A stretch of DNA of 64,000 nt from the NCBI GenBank assembly GCA_016222825.1, contig JACRQF010000009.1, positions 806,001 to 870,000 of the forward strand, read 5' to 3'. Each line of letters begins with the position of its first letter. Within the stretch, counting starts at the first letter, position 1. The notes below the pieces were generated by a model. The model did not search any database. It saw nothing but the letters and a program-made list of their open reading frames with translations, and was not told the origin of the DNA. Of the stretch, positions 1 through 7,628 are shown one piece after another. The position numbers were made by a program, and so were the translations under genes. Origin of the DNA: Verrucomicrobiota bacterium (GTDB lineage Bacteria; Verrucomicrobiota; Verrucomicrobiia; CAIQCK01).

Positions 1-183
1 GTCCCCGGCGTCTTCCTCGACCTCGAAGGGCACCTCAAAGGCGGCGGCCAGTTCGGCGGCTTCAGCGGCCCCGATGGCTTCGGCGTCGCCCTGCGCGCGC
101 TGACCAACGTCCTCGACGCCGCCCGCATCGCCTACGCCCTCCGCAGCTACAAGGACATCGAGGCCATCAAGCGGGCGGTGTAA
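1..183 (+). CDS. C-terminal fragment of an unidentified protein
   Basis: The window opens inside a plus-strand reading frame that ends at a TAA at 181-183. Sixty codons are visible. They start with a Gly-rich stretch ([15 protein letters not shown]) and end in a probably helical tail ([20 protein letters not shown]). Third codon positions are strongly G/C, as in the other genes here, so this is real coding sequence. I do not recognise the family from this tail. The next gene on the same strand begins 55 bases later but has clearly different base composition, so the two are probably not one transcription unit by origin. Confidence 0.6.
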   Translation, partial: VPGVFLDLEGHLKGGGQFGGFSGPDGFGVALRALTNVLDAARIAYALRSYKDIEAIKRAV

Positions 184-237
184 CGCAAGTGAAGGAAGTC
201 CCGGACAAAGCAGATTGCTTGGAAGTTAACGTAACAG

Positions 238-1623
238 GTGAACTCTAACCAAAACGAGCAGCAATCTTGGAAACCCGACAAATACGTTCGAGTTCTGCAG
301 AACGCGTTGGAGGCATATGAGAAGGATCATCCCCACTGGCAAATTGAGGTTCTTTTCTCATTCATAAAGCGATCGCTTTTGGGGCTTCGACAGCAGATCG
401 CTGATCGTAACAATAACAGAGTAACATGGGACTCGCCATTTACGGAATTTCAATATCCGGTGCAGTGGGATTGGAGCGTGAAAGACGTAAAGGCCGGCAA
501 ACTCGTCACGGGTAAATTTACTAAGCAGAACACACGCGATCCCGAGACGGCTCGTAAGACTTTAGCGGAAATCATGGTGGGACACTTAAACGTGTTGGCG
601 CTTCAGAATTTCACAAATCGCGTTTGGCTCGAAACACGAGGCGATGCTTACTCAGTGTTTTTGCCCCCTGAACTTGGCGACGAACTGCAAGCCACAAAAC
701 ACAGTCGCCATCGGCAGGAGTTGCTAGAAGAGTTTTCACACCCGTTTTCAATTGGTGCAGCCTCCATAGATTTTGGAACCGATGAACTGCAAAACGGCAA
801 ACGCATATCTAACCGCGCTGCAAGGCAGCTAGCCAAGATAGACAAGCTCATTGCCATAAGGCGGATCGGCGTTAGCGGCGATATAAATGGCCATCATATT
901 GAAATGTCTTTGGTGTTTCAAATTCACCCATTGACAATCGATTGCGAAAAACAAACGGCATTTCATCGTATAACCGTCGGATTATTCATACCGCCGGAAA
1001 TGGCAGAAAATGATGTTGTCACGACGACTCCATCGGATTGGTCTGAAAACGATATAGAGACTCTTTGGAAAGAATTCCTCGAAGAAGTCGATAAGATTGC
1101 TGACCAGCTTATTCCTAAAGCTGAAAGCCAAGACTCAACAATCTATTTAGTAAATGTGAACGTTCAGCTCGGCATACCATTAACTTCATCGCGGCCCGAG
1201 GAGAGCAACGCTGCAATAAAACAAATATTTGAGGATCTAGCACAAGGCCGTCAGATTCGTGAATTCACTGTGCGGCCCGCGGAGAGCATCACAGCGCCTG
1301 CGTCTGGGATTAATGCATTGATTCCTGCGAAACAGCAGAAAGAGAATGGAATGCCGACCGTCAACCCTTGGAGATCGGGTTCCTTTTACTTGTTCGCCAT
1401 TGTGGTCATAATGGCGGTTTTGGCGGTGATGGGAGAAATGTTAAACGCTTGGATTCTGCCATTGCTAATACTTGGGGGAGTGCTTTTGGTCACAATCATC
1501 GGTGCATTTCAATTGCGAAACGACAGAAACATTGAAGAGAAGAATTTCCTAACTCTTATGAAACTTGCTTTCCAGAAAATGCCGCTGCTCGGAAAGTTGC
1601 TTTCTAAGAGTAAGCGGGAATAA
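238..1623 (+). CDS. Hypothetical protein with two C-terminal membrane helices; AT-richer than its surroundings
   Basis: A 461-residue protein of unknown function. It starts at a GTG two codons after an in-frame TAA (232-234), which excludes a longer product; there is no strong Shine-Dalgarno. Residues 1-370 are soluble and charged, with no signal peptide. Residues about 382-398 and 404-425 are hydrophobic helices separated by a short loop, followed by a basic tail ending LLSKSKRE. This suggests a cytoplasmic body anchored by a C-terminal hairpin. Codon use contains many A/T-ending codons (aaa, gaa, att), unlike the G/C-ending codons of almost every other gene here, which suggests acquisition by transfer. 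I recognise no catalytic motif. A role in defence or signalling is possible but is not shown by the sequence. Confidence 0.75.
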   Translation: MNSNQNEQQSWKPDKYVRVLQNALEAYEKDHPHWQIEVLFSFIKRSLLGLRQQIADRNNNRVTWDSPFTEFQYPVQWDWSVKDVKAGKLVTGKFTKQNTRDPETARKTLAEIMVGHLNVLALQNFTNRVWLETRGDAYSVFLPPELGDELQATKHSRHRQELLEEFSHPFSIGAASIDFGTDELQNGKRISNRAARQLAKIDKLIAIRRIGVSGDINGHHIEMSLVFQIHPLTIDCEKQTAFHRITVGLFIPPEMAENDVVTTTPSDWSENDIETLWKEFLEEVDKIADQLIPKAESQDSTIYLVNVNVQLGIPLTSSRPEESNAAIKQIFEDLAQGRQIREFTVRPAESITAPASGINALIPAKQQKENGMPTVNPWRSGSFYLFAIVVIMAVLAVMGEMLNAWILPLLILGGVLLVTIIGAFQLRNDRNIEEKNFLTLMKLAFQKMPLLGKLLSKSKRE

Positions 1624-1678
1624 GTGTCATTGGCTCCCTCTTCCATCCCGGCCTTCTCCTCAGCAGAAGATCATCTGC

Positions 1679-1711
1679 CAAAATAAAATAATCAACCCCC
1701 AACGCGGTTGA
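1679..1711 (-). terminator. Probable rho-independent terminator of the minus-strand operon
   Basis: Read on the minus strand, TCAACC pairs with GGTTGA (1692-1697 with 1706-1711, 8-base loop) and is followed by an A/T run, TTATTTTATTTT. It lies about 120 bases past the stop of the SGNH hydrolase gene, the last gene of the minus-strand series. The stem is short, so efficiency is uncertain. Confidence 0.5.
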
Positions 1712-1728
1712 ATCGCCGCTGGCACAGT

Positions 1729-1828
1729 TCACTTCACGTCGAGGCGGAGGAGGACGGCGCCGAAATCGAGGGCGCGCTGGCCGGGGACGAGGAAGTGGGC
1801 GGAGATGCTTTCGTTCTTGAACCTGCTT
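1729..1828 (-). pseudogene. Out-of-frame remnant of the SGNH hydrolase C-terminus
   Basis: Just past the stop of the SGNH hydrolase gene another minus-strand frame reads RFKNESISAHFLVPGQ... and then ...FGAVLLRLDVK before a TGA at 1729. That is a natural-looking closing strand for this fold. The same frame overlaps the last codons of the hydrolase. A single-base insertion or deletion near 1840-1860 would join the two. This is inference from the look of the peptide; a sequencing error would give the same picture. Confidence 0.35.
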
Positions 1829-3055
1829 TCAGTGTTCACTCCGTTGAGCACGGAACCAGCGCAATAACAGCTCCCCGGCCGACGCGTCGTCGCCTGACGG
1901 GTGCTCAATGCAAGCGACGTCATGGCCCAGGATGATGTCGCGGGCGATGTCTTGTCCCGGCGGAAGGATCGCCACCACGTCCCACTCGGGACGGCCGAAC
2001 GCCATGCTGTAGTTCACAATCCAGGAATACGACCGAATGAGCGCTTCTTCCGTGGCAGGCGAAGAGACCTTTGCGGGAACGGCAATCACGACGAGGTCGG
2101 GCTTCATGGCGCGGACGCCTCTGCCCCAACTCTCCAACTGCGCCAGCGTCTTGCCCGCCGTCGGCCAGCAGGTTGCGCGGACTTCACAGTTCGGACTCAA
2201 CCTCTTCAACACCTGCGACACCATCGTGTGATAAGGCTCCATCGCAATCACGTTGATCGGCTTGCCTTCACGCAGCAGCGCCAGCGTGCGCTGGATGCAC
2301 GGCTGGAGCGGCATGACATCGCGCAGCGAGACGCGCTTGCCGCTGATGATCCGGGCGATTTCCTCGGCGAACAACTTGTGACCGTTCATGTTCGGGTGAA
2401 TCGTCTCGCTCATCAACAGCATCCAGCCGCGCGGGTCGGTGGCGCGGAGCGATTCGTAGGCCCGGTGACAATCAGCCAGTAGCACGCGAGTGTCGGCGGC
2501 GACGACCCGGATGACTTCAGCATACTTGGCGAGGCGCTCCGGCGGTCGGCGGGGCACGGCGTCGGGGTAGATGGAGTTCTGGGTGCAAAGCACAACTTCG
2601 GCGTCCACGTCGCGACAGCGGCGGATGATCTCGCGCAAGTTGGCGGCAAAACGCGTCTCCCGTTCTGCAATCTGCTGCCCGGGCATATCCTTCGCATCGA
2701 AGGCCATGTCGTTCATGCCGAACATGACGACAACCAAGTGCGGCTTGTGGGCGAGCACGTCGCGCTCAATGCGCGCCAGCCCCGCAGCGGTCGTGTTGCC
2801 ACTCACGCCAGCGTTGACCATCTGCAAGCTGGCATTGGGATACAATCGCTGCAACGCGCTGCCGAGCATGTCGCACCACGCGCGCCGCCCGCCCGTGTGG
2901 TAATAGACGCCCGTGATGCTGTCTCCGAAGCAGACGATGCGAACCGGTTCGGCGCCTTGAGTCAGGAGTCGGCCCGTCTTCGGCAGGCTCGGCTCTTCCG
3001 CCGCGATGGCAGCCATAGACATGCAAACAACCGCACACCAGATTCGAATAATCAT
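1829..3055 (-). CDS. Secreted SGNH/GDSL hydrolase
   Basis: A 408-residue secreted esterase or deacetylase of the SGNH superfamily, probably removing acyl groups from carbohydrate. Residues 1-19 form a signal peptide (MIIRIWCAVVCMSMAAIAA). All four blocks are present: nucleophile Ser46 in FGDSITG, Gly86 in AGVSGNTT, Asn115 in FGMND, and His220 in ETIHPNMNGH. The first about 240 residues are the catalytic domain; the remaining about 165 form a second alpha/beta region of unknown role. It is the last gene of the minus-strand series and is followed by a terminator-like hairpin. The C-terminus ends in RAQRSEH, and a plausible natural ending lies in another frame just beyond, so the tail may be frameshifted. 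The substrate cannot be told from sequence. Confidence 0.85.
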   Translation of the reverse strand: MIIRIWCAVVCMSMAAIAAEEPSLPKTGRLLTQGAEPVRIVCFGDSITGVYYHTGGRRAWCDMLGSALQRLYPNASLQMVNAGVSGNTTAAGLARIERDVLAHKPHLVVVMFGMNDMAFDAKDMPGQQIAERETRFAANLREIIRRCRDVDAEVVLCTQNSIYPDAVPRRPPERLAKYAEVIRVVAADTRVLLADCHRAYESLRATDPRGWMLLMSETIHPNMNGHKLFAEEIARIISGKRVSLRDVMPLQPCIQRTLALLREGKPINVIAMEPYHTMVSQVLKRLSPNCEVRATCWPTAGKTLAQLESWGRGVRAMKPDLVVIAVPAKVSSPATEEALIRSYSWIVNYSMAFGRPEWDVVAILPPGQDIARDIILGHDVACIEHPSGDDASAGELLLRWFRAQRSEH

Positions 3056-3189
3056 CTGTTCACCTCGTAGTTCGCGGTCGCCATGGCTCGTTCGAACTCT
3101 GGCGAGATTGTCGCCGTCGACCCATGCGGTTCAAGTGCAAATTCTTGCCGTCGCGAGTTGCCTGTCGTGAAACTACCTTCGCCGCTTCT

Positions 3190-3381
3190 TCACACCACTC
3201 GATGTTCTCCGTTGCACGAAGCCTTGGCGGGCAGCCCGTTGCCACAGAACGCTTTCGTCAACGCGACTTGCCAAGCGATTCCCGGCATCGCAAACTCACC
3301 GGTCATTGTCACCGGCAACTGCCGGGCGCGATCGATGTCCTTGTTGGTGAAGCGGTGGCGCGCCGCCTCTTTGCACGCCCG
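3190..3381 (-). other. Open, coding-like tail after the TAG stop of the double nitrilase gene; rest of the 3056-3381 gap is featureless
   Basis: The 326-base gap between the nitrilase-fold gene and the SGNH gene has no intact gene. Directly after the TAG at 3382-3384 the same frame stays open for 63 codons to a TGA at 3190-3192. About 80 percent of its third positions are G/C, close to the real genes. It reads RACKEAARHRFTNKDIDRAR and then RQLPVTMTGEFAMPG.... It may be a decayed C-terminal extension or a piece of another gene. A perfect CCGGCA-GT-TGCCGG hairpin also lies in this stretch. I see nothing else between 3056 and 3190. Confidence 0.3.
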
Positions 3382-5166
3382 CTAACGCGGCACGCCCATG
3401 CGGTCTTTCAGGTCGAGCGGCGTGTCGCGGTCAGCCAGCGTCTTTTCAATGATTGGGCTGTAGAGTTCCGGACGCCGGCCTGCGAAAAGAACGGCGCGGA
3501 AGTCGGTGCGGCGTTCGGGGACGAACTTCGGGAAGTAAGCATGGAGATAGCCCGGCTTGCCGGCGGGACCGGGTTTGTCCGAGCGCGCAAACCAGACGCG
3601 GCCGGCGTCGAGGTCAATCTCGGTCGTGGCCACGCCTTCGCTCCAGTAGGGAGTGGCGGAGACGACGTGGCCGTAGGGATCAATCACGTAGCTCCGCTGG
3701 CTGATGTCCGACATGGGAAAATGCGCGGCGGCCATCCAGACGCTGTTGTCGAGAGCGCGCGCCTCCTGCATCCAGCGGTTGAACACGCCCGACGGTCCCC
3801 ACGATTGCGATGGACAGAAGACGATCTCCGCGCCCTGCAACGCCAGCGCCCGCGTGATTTCCTGCGAATAGATGTCGCCGCAGAGGATGATGCCGATGAC
3901 GCCGAAGTCGGTCGCGAACACCAGCAGTTCCTTGCTGCCGCCATACTGCGAGATGCGATACTTGCCGACGACCCGCCCCTCGCGGTCCCAAAGATACGCC
4001 CACGAGGTCGCCTTGCCATTCTTGCCGGGCATCGCCGGGTCGCGCAGTCCGCCGATGATGATGTAGCTCCGGTATTTCCGCGCCTTCTCGGCCACCAACG
4101 CAAACGTCTTCTCGGCGACCGGCGTGTCCGTCGCAAAACCGAACTCACTCATCAGGATCACGTCGGAACCGCGCGCGCCCGCCGCGTCGAGGATTTTGGC
4201 GAACTCCGAGTCGGGCTTCGGATTTGGCCCGTGGCTCATGAACACCTGCGCGATGCTCACGGTGATCCGCCGCTTTTGCGGCTTGGCGACCAGCGGCTTG
4301 ATGTCGCGCTCGACCAGTTGGCGAAATAGGCTGCGGTCTTCGTGGAAGGTCAGTTGATAGACGTCCGTGGGGCGCTTCAAGTCCACCACTGCGACGGCCA
4401 CGCCCGCGCGAATGCCCGTATCCGCCAGCACGATGCCCGACCGGTCAATGACGCACCCACGCCCCAGCGGCGAGCCTGTGTAGGTCGGGTGGTTGCTGCA
4501 CAGATACGGCAGATCGCTCGCGTAGTTGGCGTAAGCGAACGTGACGTGGTCGTCGAACGCGCGCGTCCGCGTCAGCACATCCGTCGGCGCAGACTGCGGC
4601 ACCGGCTCCGGCGCGCTCGAACAGAGCACCAGTTCCGCGCCCTTCAATGCCAGCACCAGCGGAACCTCCGGCCAATACAAGTCCGTGCCGATCATCAGCC
4701 CGACCTTTCCGAATGGCGTGTCGAACACCGGCAGCTTGTCGCCGAGCGCAATCGCTTCGTCCGGCAGCCGGTGCGATTTGCGATACTTGCCCGCGACCGC
4801 GCCGTCGGGACCGATGAGATAGGACGTAAGAAACGTCTTCCCATCGGCCTGTTCCTTGAGATTCGCGACAACGTAGAACTTTGCCTTCGCCGCCGCCTGC
4901 CGAATCGCCTCCAGCGCCGCCGTCGCAACCGCGCCGCCATCCGTCGGCACGCACTCCTGCGGCAAACAGACGATTTGCGCACGCTCTTTCGCTGCGCGGT
5001 CGAGCATCTCCAGCGTGTGCGCCAGCGTCCGGTCCTTGTCGGCCCACGAGAGTGTGACGGCGGCAACACGCGTCGGCTCGGCGGCAAGAAGCTGGAGGCT
5101 GCTGGCGGCAAACAGCGCCAAGCCGAGGGGAAGGATAATGAACGAAGACCGTTTCGATGACTTCAT
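3382..5166 (-). CDS. Secreted tandem carbon-nitrogen hydrolase (two nitrilase-fold domains, first one degenerate)
   Basis: A 594-residue protein with a signal peptide (to about residue 29) and two nitrilase-superfamily domains, roughly 30-270 and 300-565. Family members use a Glu-Lys-Cys triad to cut amide or nitrile C-N bonds. Domain 2 has all three: Glu341 (ILMSEFGF), Lys402 (VGKYRIS) and Cys429 (IILCGDIYSQE). Domain 1 keeps Glu71 (CLPQECV) and Lys127 (AGKYRKS), but its Cys position reads IGTD instead of ICYD, so it is probably inactive. I chose ATG 5166 because an AAGGAGA ribosome site sits just before it; a GTG 15 bases upstream would place that site inside the gene. The gene follows the Gfo/Idh/MocA gene by 20 bases. 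An amide on a modified sugar or peptide is a likely substrate class. Confidence 0.85.
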   Translation of the reverse strand: MKSSKRSSFIILPLGLALFAASSLQLLAAEPTRVAAVTLSWADKDRTLAHTLEMLDRAAKERAQIVCLPQECVPTDGGAVATAALEAIRQAAAKAKFYVVANLKEQADGKTFLTSYLIGPDGAVAGKYRKSHRLPDEAIALGDKLPVFDTPFGKVGLMIGTDLYWPEVPLVLALKGAELVLCSSAPEPVPQSAPTDVLTRTRAFDDHVTFAYANYASDLPYLCSNHPTYTGSPLGRGCVIDRSGIVLADTGIRAGVAVAVVDLKRPTDVYQLTFHEDRSLFRQLVERDIKPLVAKPQKRRITVSIAQVFMSHGPNPKPDSEFAKILDAAGARGSDVILMSEFGFATDTPVAEKTFALVAEKARKYRSYIIIGGLRDPAMPGKNGKATSWAYLWDREGRVVGKYRISQYGGSKELLVFATDFGVIGIILCGDIYSQEITRALALQGAEIVFCPSQSWGPSGVFNRWMQEARALDNSVWMAAAHFPMSDISQRSYVIDPYGHVVSATPYWSEGVATTEIDLDAGRVWFARSDKPGPAGKPGYLHAYFPKFVPERRTDFRAVLFAGRRPELYSPIIEKTLADRDTPLDLKDRMGVPR

Positions 5167-5186
5167 GATTCTCCTTTTCACCAGCT

Positions 5187-6542
5187 TCAGACCTCCTCCG
5201 CCAGCACATACGGCTTGCGGTAGGCCGGGCGGAGAAGCTTGTTGGCTTCGTCGCAGTTGGTGAAGCGCTCGGTCTTGGCGTCGAAGAGCAGCTTCTTGTT
5301 GCCAACGCGATAGGCGATGTTGCCGAGGTGCTCCAGACAGGCGCTCAGATGGCCCTGCTCAATTGCGCCGTTGGGCTGCCGGCGCGTGCGGATGCAGTCA
5401 ATGAAGTTCGGCAGGTGCCACTTGTCGGGATGGTAGCCCTTGTCCTCCGCGACGAGCTTGTTGCCACCCTCAAACACCTGCCAGCCCGCGCCGTGCCGGC
5501 CCAAATACATCATCCGCTTGCTGCCGTAGATCTCGATGCGATCGCCGTTCTGCGGCCAGTAGGGCCACTTCGTGCCCGTGCGCACTTCGGGCGGCGACTT
5601 GATGTTGTAGGGCGTGGCGCCGGTGTTGTGGAACGTCATCACCATCTTGTCGAACGCGAACGACACGATCTGCACGTCGGGCATCTCGCCGCCATCGTCA
5701 AACTGGAACCGCCCGCCGTCGCACGATACCGACTTCGGATGCGGCGGATCGCCCAGCGCCAGCCGCGCGAGGTCGAGTTGGTGGACGGCGTCGGAAGCAT
5801 TGCCGCCGGAGAAATCCCAGCAACCATACCAACCGCGATGAACGTTGCGGTTGTAGGGGCGAACTGGCGCGGGACCGAGCCAGCGGTCCCAATTCATTCC
5901 CTCCGGCGGTTCGCTGTCGGGCGCGGGGCGCAACGGATAGCCGCCGACCACGCCGGCCAGCATCTGAAACACCTTCACGTATTGCACCTTGCCCAACTCG
6001 CCCTTCTTGATGTAATCGCGCGCTGAGAAGCCGTAGGGCGCGCTGCGGTTCTGGAAACCGCACTGGACGATGCGCCCGTATTTCTTGGCCGCCTCCATCA
6101 TCTTGCGCCCCTCCCAGACGTAGAGGGTGATGTTCTTCTCCACATAAACATCCTTGCCCGCCTGGCAAGCCCAGACGGTGGCAAGCGCGTGCCAATGCTC
6201 GGGCGTCGCGACGACAACGCCATGAACTTCCTTGTCGTCGAGGACCTGGCGGAGGTCGCCGACCAGCTTCGGCGCGGTGCCCGTGAGCTTCTCCAGCGTG
6301 GCGACACCGCTCTTGCCGCGCGTCTCGTCCACGTCGCAGACATACTTGATCGCCACATCCGGGATTTCGGCGAACTTCTTGATCAAGTCCATGCCGCGCC
6401 CGCCCGCGCCCATCAACGCAAGCACAACGCGGTTGTTGGCCGACGCCCCGCGCGCCGCGCATAGCATGGTCGCGCCCGCGGCAACCACCGCCGCGCCTTC
6501 ACACGATTTCTTCACGAAGTGTCTGCGAGTTATTTCGTTCAT
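5187..6542 (-). CDS. Tat-exported Gfo/Idh/MocA family oxidoreductase
   Basis: A 451-residue NAD(P)-dependent sugar or polyol oxidoreductase. The N-terminus carries a twin-arginine signal (TRRHFVKKSCEGAAVVAAG), so the folded, cofactor-loaded protein would be exported. The Rossmann domain begins with LMGAGGRGMDLI, followed by CDVDETRG; VVATPEHWHA and VEKN match the NAD-binding and catalytic-lysine region of the family. The C-terminal half is the usual open beta-sheet domain, with DAVHQLDLARLALGDP in the substrate region. A GGAGAC ribosome site precedes ATG 6542. It sits 24 bases after the URO-D-fold gene. It probably works with the second family member at 8871-10220 on modified sugars. The exact substrate is unknown. 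Confidence 0.88.
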   Translation of the reverse strand: MNEITRRHFVKKSCEGAAVVAAGATMLCAARGASANNRVVLALMGAGGRGMDLIKKFAEIPDVAIKYVCDVDETRGKSGVATLEKLTGTAPKLVGDLRQVLDDKEVHGVVVATPEHWHALATVWACQAGKDVYVEKNITLYVWEGRKMMEAAKKYGRIVQCGFQNRSAPYGFSARDYIKKGELGKVQYVKVFQMLAGVVGGYPLRPAPDSEPPEGMNWDRWLGPAPVRPYNRNVHRGWYGCWDFSGGNASDAVHQLDLARLALGDPPHPKSVSCDGGRFQFDDGGEMPDVQIVSFAFDKMVMTFHNTGATPYNIKSPPEVRTGTKWPYWPQNGDRIEIYGSKRMMYLGRHGAGWQVFEGGNKLVAEDKGYHPDKWHLPNFIDCIRTRRQPNGAIEQGHLSACLEHLGNIAYRVGNKKLLFDAKTERFTNCDEANKLLRPAYRKPYVLAEEV

Positions 6543-6566
6543 GGTTTTGTCTCCGGTTCTGATGAA

Positions 6567-7628
6567 TCAACTCTGCCGTCCGTAAGTCTCGATCGCGCGC
6601 GCCATCGCACGGACGTTCTCGGGTTTCATATCGTCGGTCAGGCTGTTGCTGGAGGAAGTGATGTAGCCGCCGCCGTGGCCGATGACATCGATCCGCCGGC
6701 GGACTTGCGCTTCGATCTGCTCCGGCTGCTGTTGGACGAGGTCGGTCATGAAAATGTTGCCGACGATGGCGACGCGCGAACCGTATCGCGCCTTCACCGC
6801 TTCGATGTCCATCACGTCGGGCTGGATCGGATGAATCGCCGCCTGGCCGAGTTCCAGCCAGCAGTCCAGCAACGGCGTCATGTCGCCGTCGCTATGCGTG
6901 ATGAGCGGCTTGGTGAACGTCGCGGCAATCTTCTTCTCCTTCGGCAGGATGCGCTCGCGATAGAACTCCGGCCGAAAGACCGGTCCGGAGTTGAACGCCA
7001 CATCGTCGAACGCCCAGATCACGTCGAAGCCGATCTCTTCGAGCACCGGCACGACCTTGGCGGTCCAGTCGGCGTAGCTGTCGTGGATATCGCTGATAAG
7101 TTGCGGGTCATCGCTCATCGCATAGGCGAACGCTTCCAGACCCATGCTCAGCAGCGTCGCGCCAATACCGAGCCGCACGCAGGCGCACGCGCAGTTGTCG
7201 CCCTTGTGCGCGATGAACTCGCGGGCGTTGGCGACGAAGCCGCGGTCTTCGGGCGACGGCAGCTTGAAAAGCCGCTCGAAATTCTCCCGCGTCCTGATCA
7301 GCCCCTCGCCGACCAGCACCGGCGAACCGTCGTCGGCCTTCCGCATCCGCTCGCAAAAGATCGGCGCGAATGCGCAGAACTGGAGGTTGTCCTTGCCGAG
7401 CGCGCGGTTGACCTTCTTCTGCTCCTCGGCGAGTTCCGCGCCCGGCTGCCGGCTGAAACCATCCGGCGCGACCGACCAATCCACGTTGATAGGCTCGCCG
7501 CACACCGCCGAGGCGATGCCGTTGCCGACGATGCCTTCAATCCACGGGATGCGGTCCACCGGCTTGTGGCGCAACGCGGCGAGCACCCGTTCGCGCGGCA
7601 GCATCTGTCTGTTTGTGCCTGGCTTCAT
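6567..7628 (-). CDS. Uroporphyrinogen decarboxylase-fold family protein
   Basis: A 353-residue cytoplasmic protein of the URO-D superfamily, a TIM-barrel family that includes heme-synthesis decarboxylases and corrinoid/coenzyme M methyltransferases. The start MLPRERVLAALRHKPVDRIPW shape (here after a short MKPGTNRQ) is typical of catabolic family members; ITHSDGDMTPLLD, HPIQPDVMDIEAVKARYG and GGGYITSSSNSL follow in the expected order. The barrel lacks the full signature of true HemE, so heme synthesis is unlikely. ATG 7628 overlaps the stop of the upstream hydrolase as ATGA, which decides the start over a 50-codon-longer frame. These genes recur in carbohydrate operons of Planctomycetes and Verrucomicrobia with unknown reaction; methyl-group transfer is a guess. 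Confidence 0.8.
   Translation of the reverse strand: MKPGTNRQMLPRERVLAALRHKPVDRIPWIEGIVGNGIASAVCGEPINVDWSVAPDGFSRQPGAELAEEQKKVNRALGKDNLQFCAFAPIFCERMRKADDGSPVLVGEGLIRTRENFERLFKLPSPEDRGFVANAREFIAHKGDNCACACVRLGIGATLLSMGLEAFAYAMSDDPQLISDIHDSYADWTAKVVPVLEEIGFDVIWAFDDVAFNSGPVFRPEFYRERILPKEKKIAATFTKPLITHSDGDMTPLLDCWLELGQAAIHPIQPDVMDIEAVKARYGSRVAIVGNIFMTDLVQQQPEQIEAQVRRRIDVIGHGGGYITSSSNSLTDDMKPENVRAMARAIETYGRQS

Noticed and set aside
3124..4329. Long plus-strand frame of 401 codons
   Set aside because: It lies opposite the nitrilase gene, is Arg/His-rich and shows no family motif; it is a shadow of G/C-rich third positions on the other strand.
6567..7628. hemE heme-synthesis gene
   Set aside because: Sequence is of the catabolic URO-D-like group and the neighbours are carbohydrate enzymes, not heme genes.
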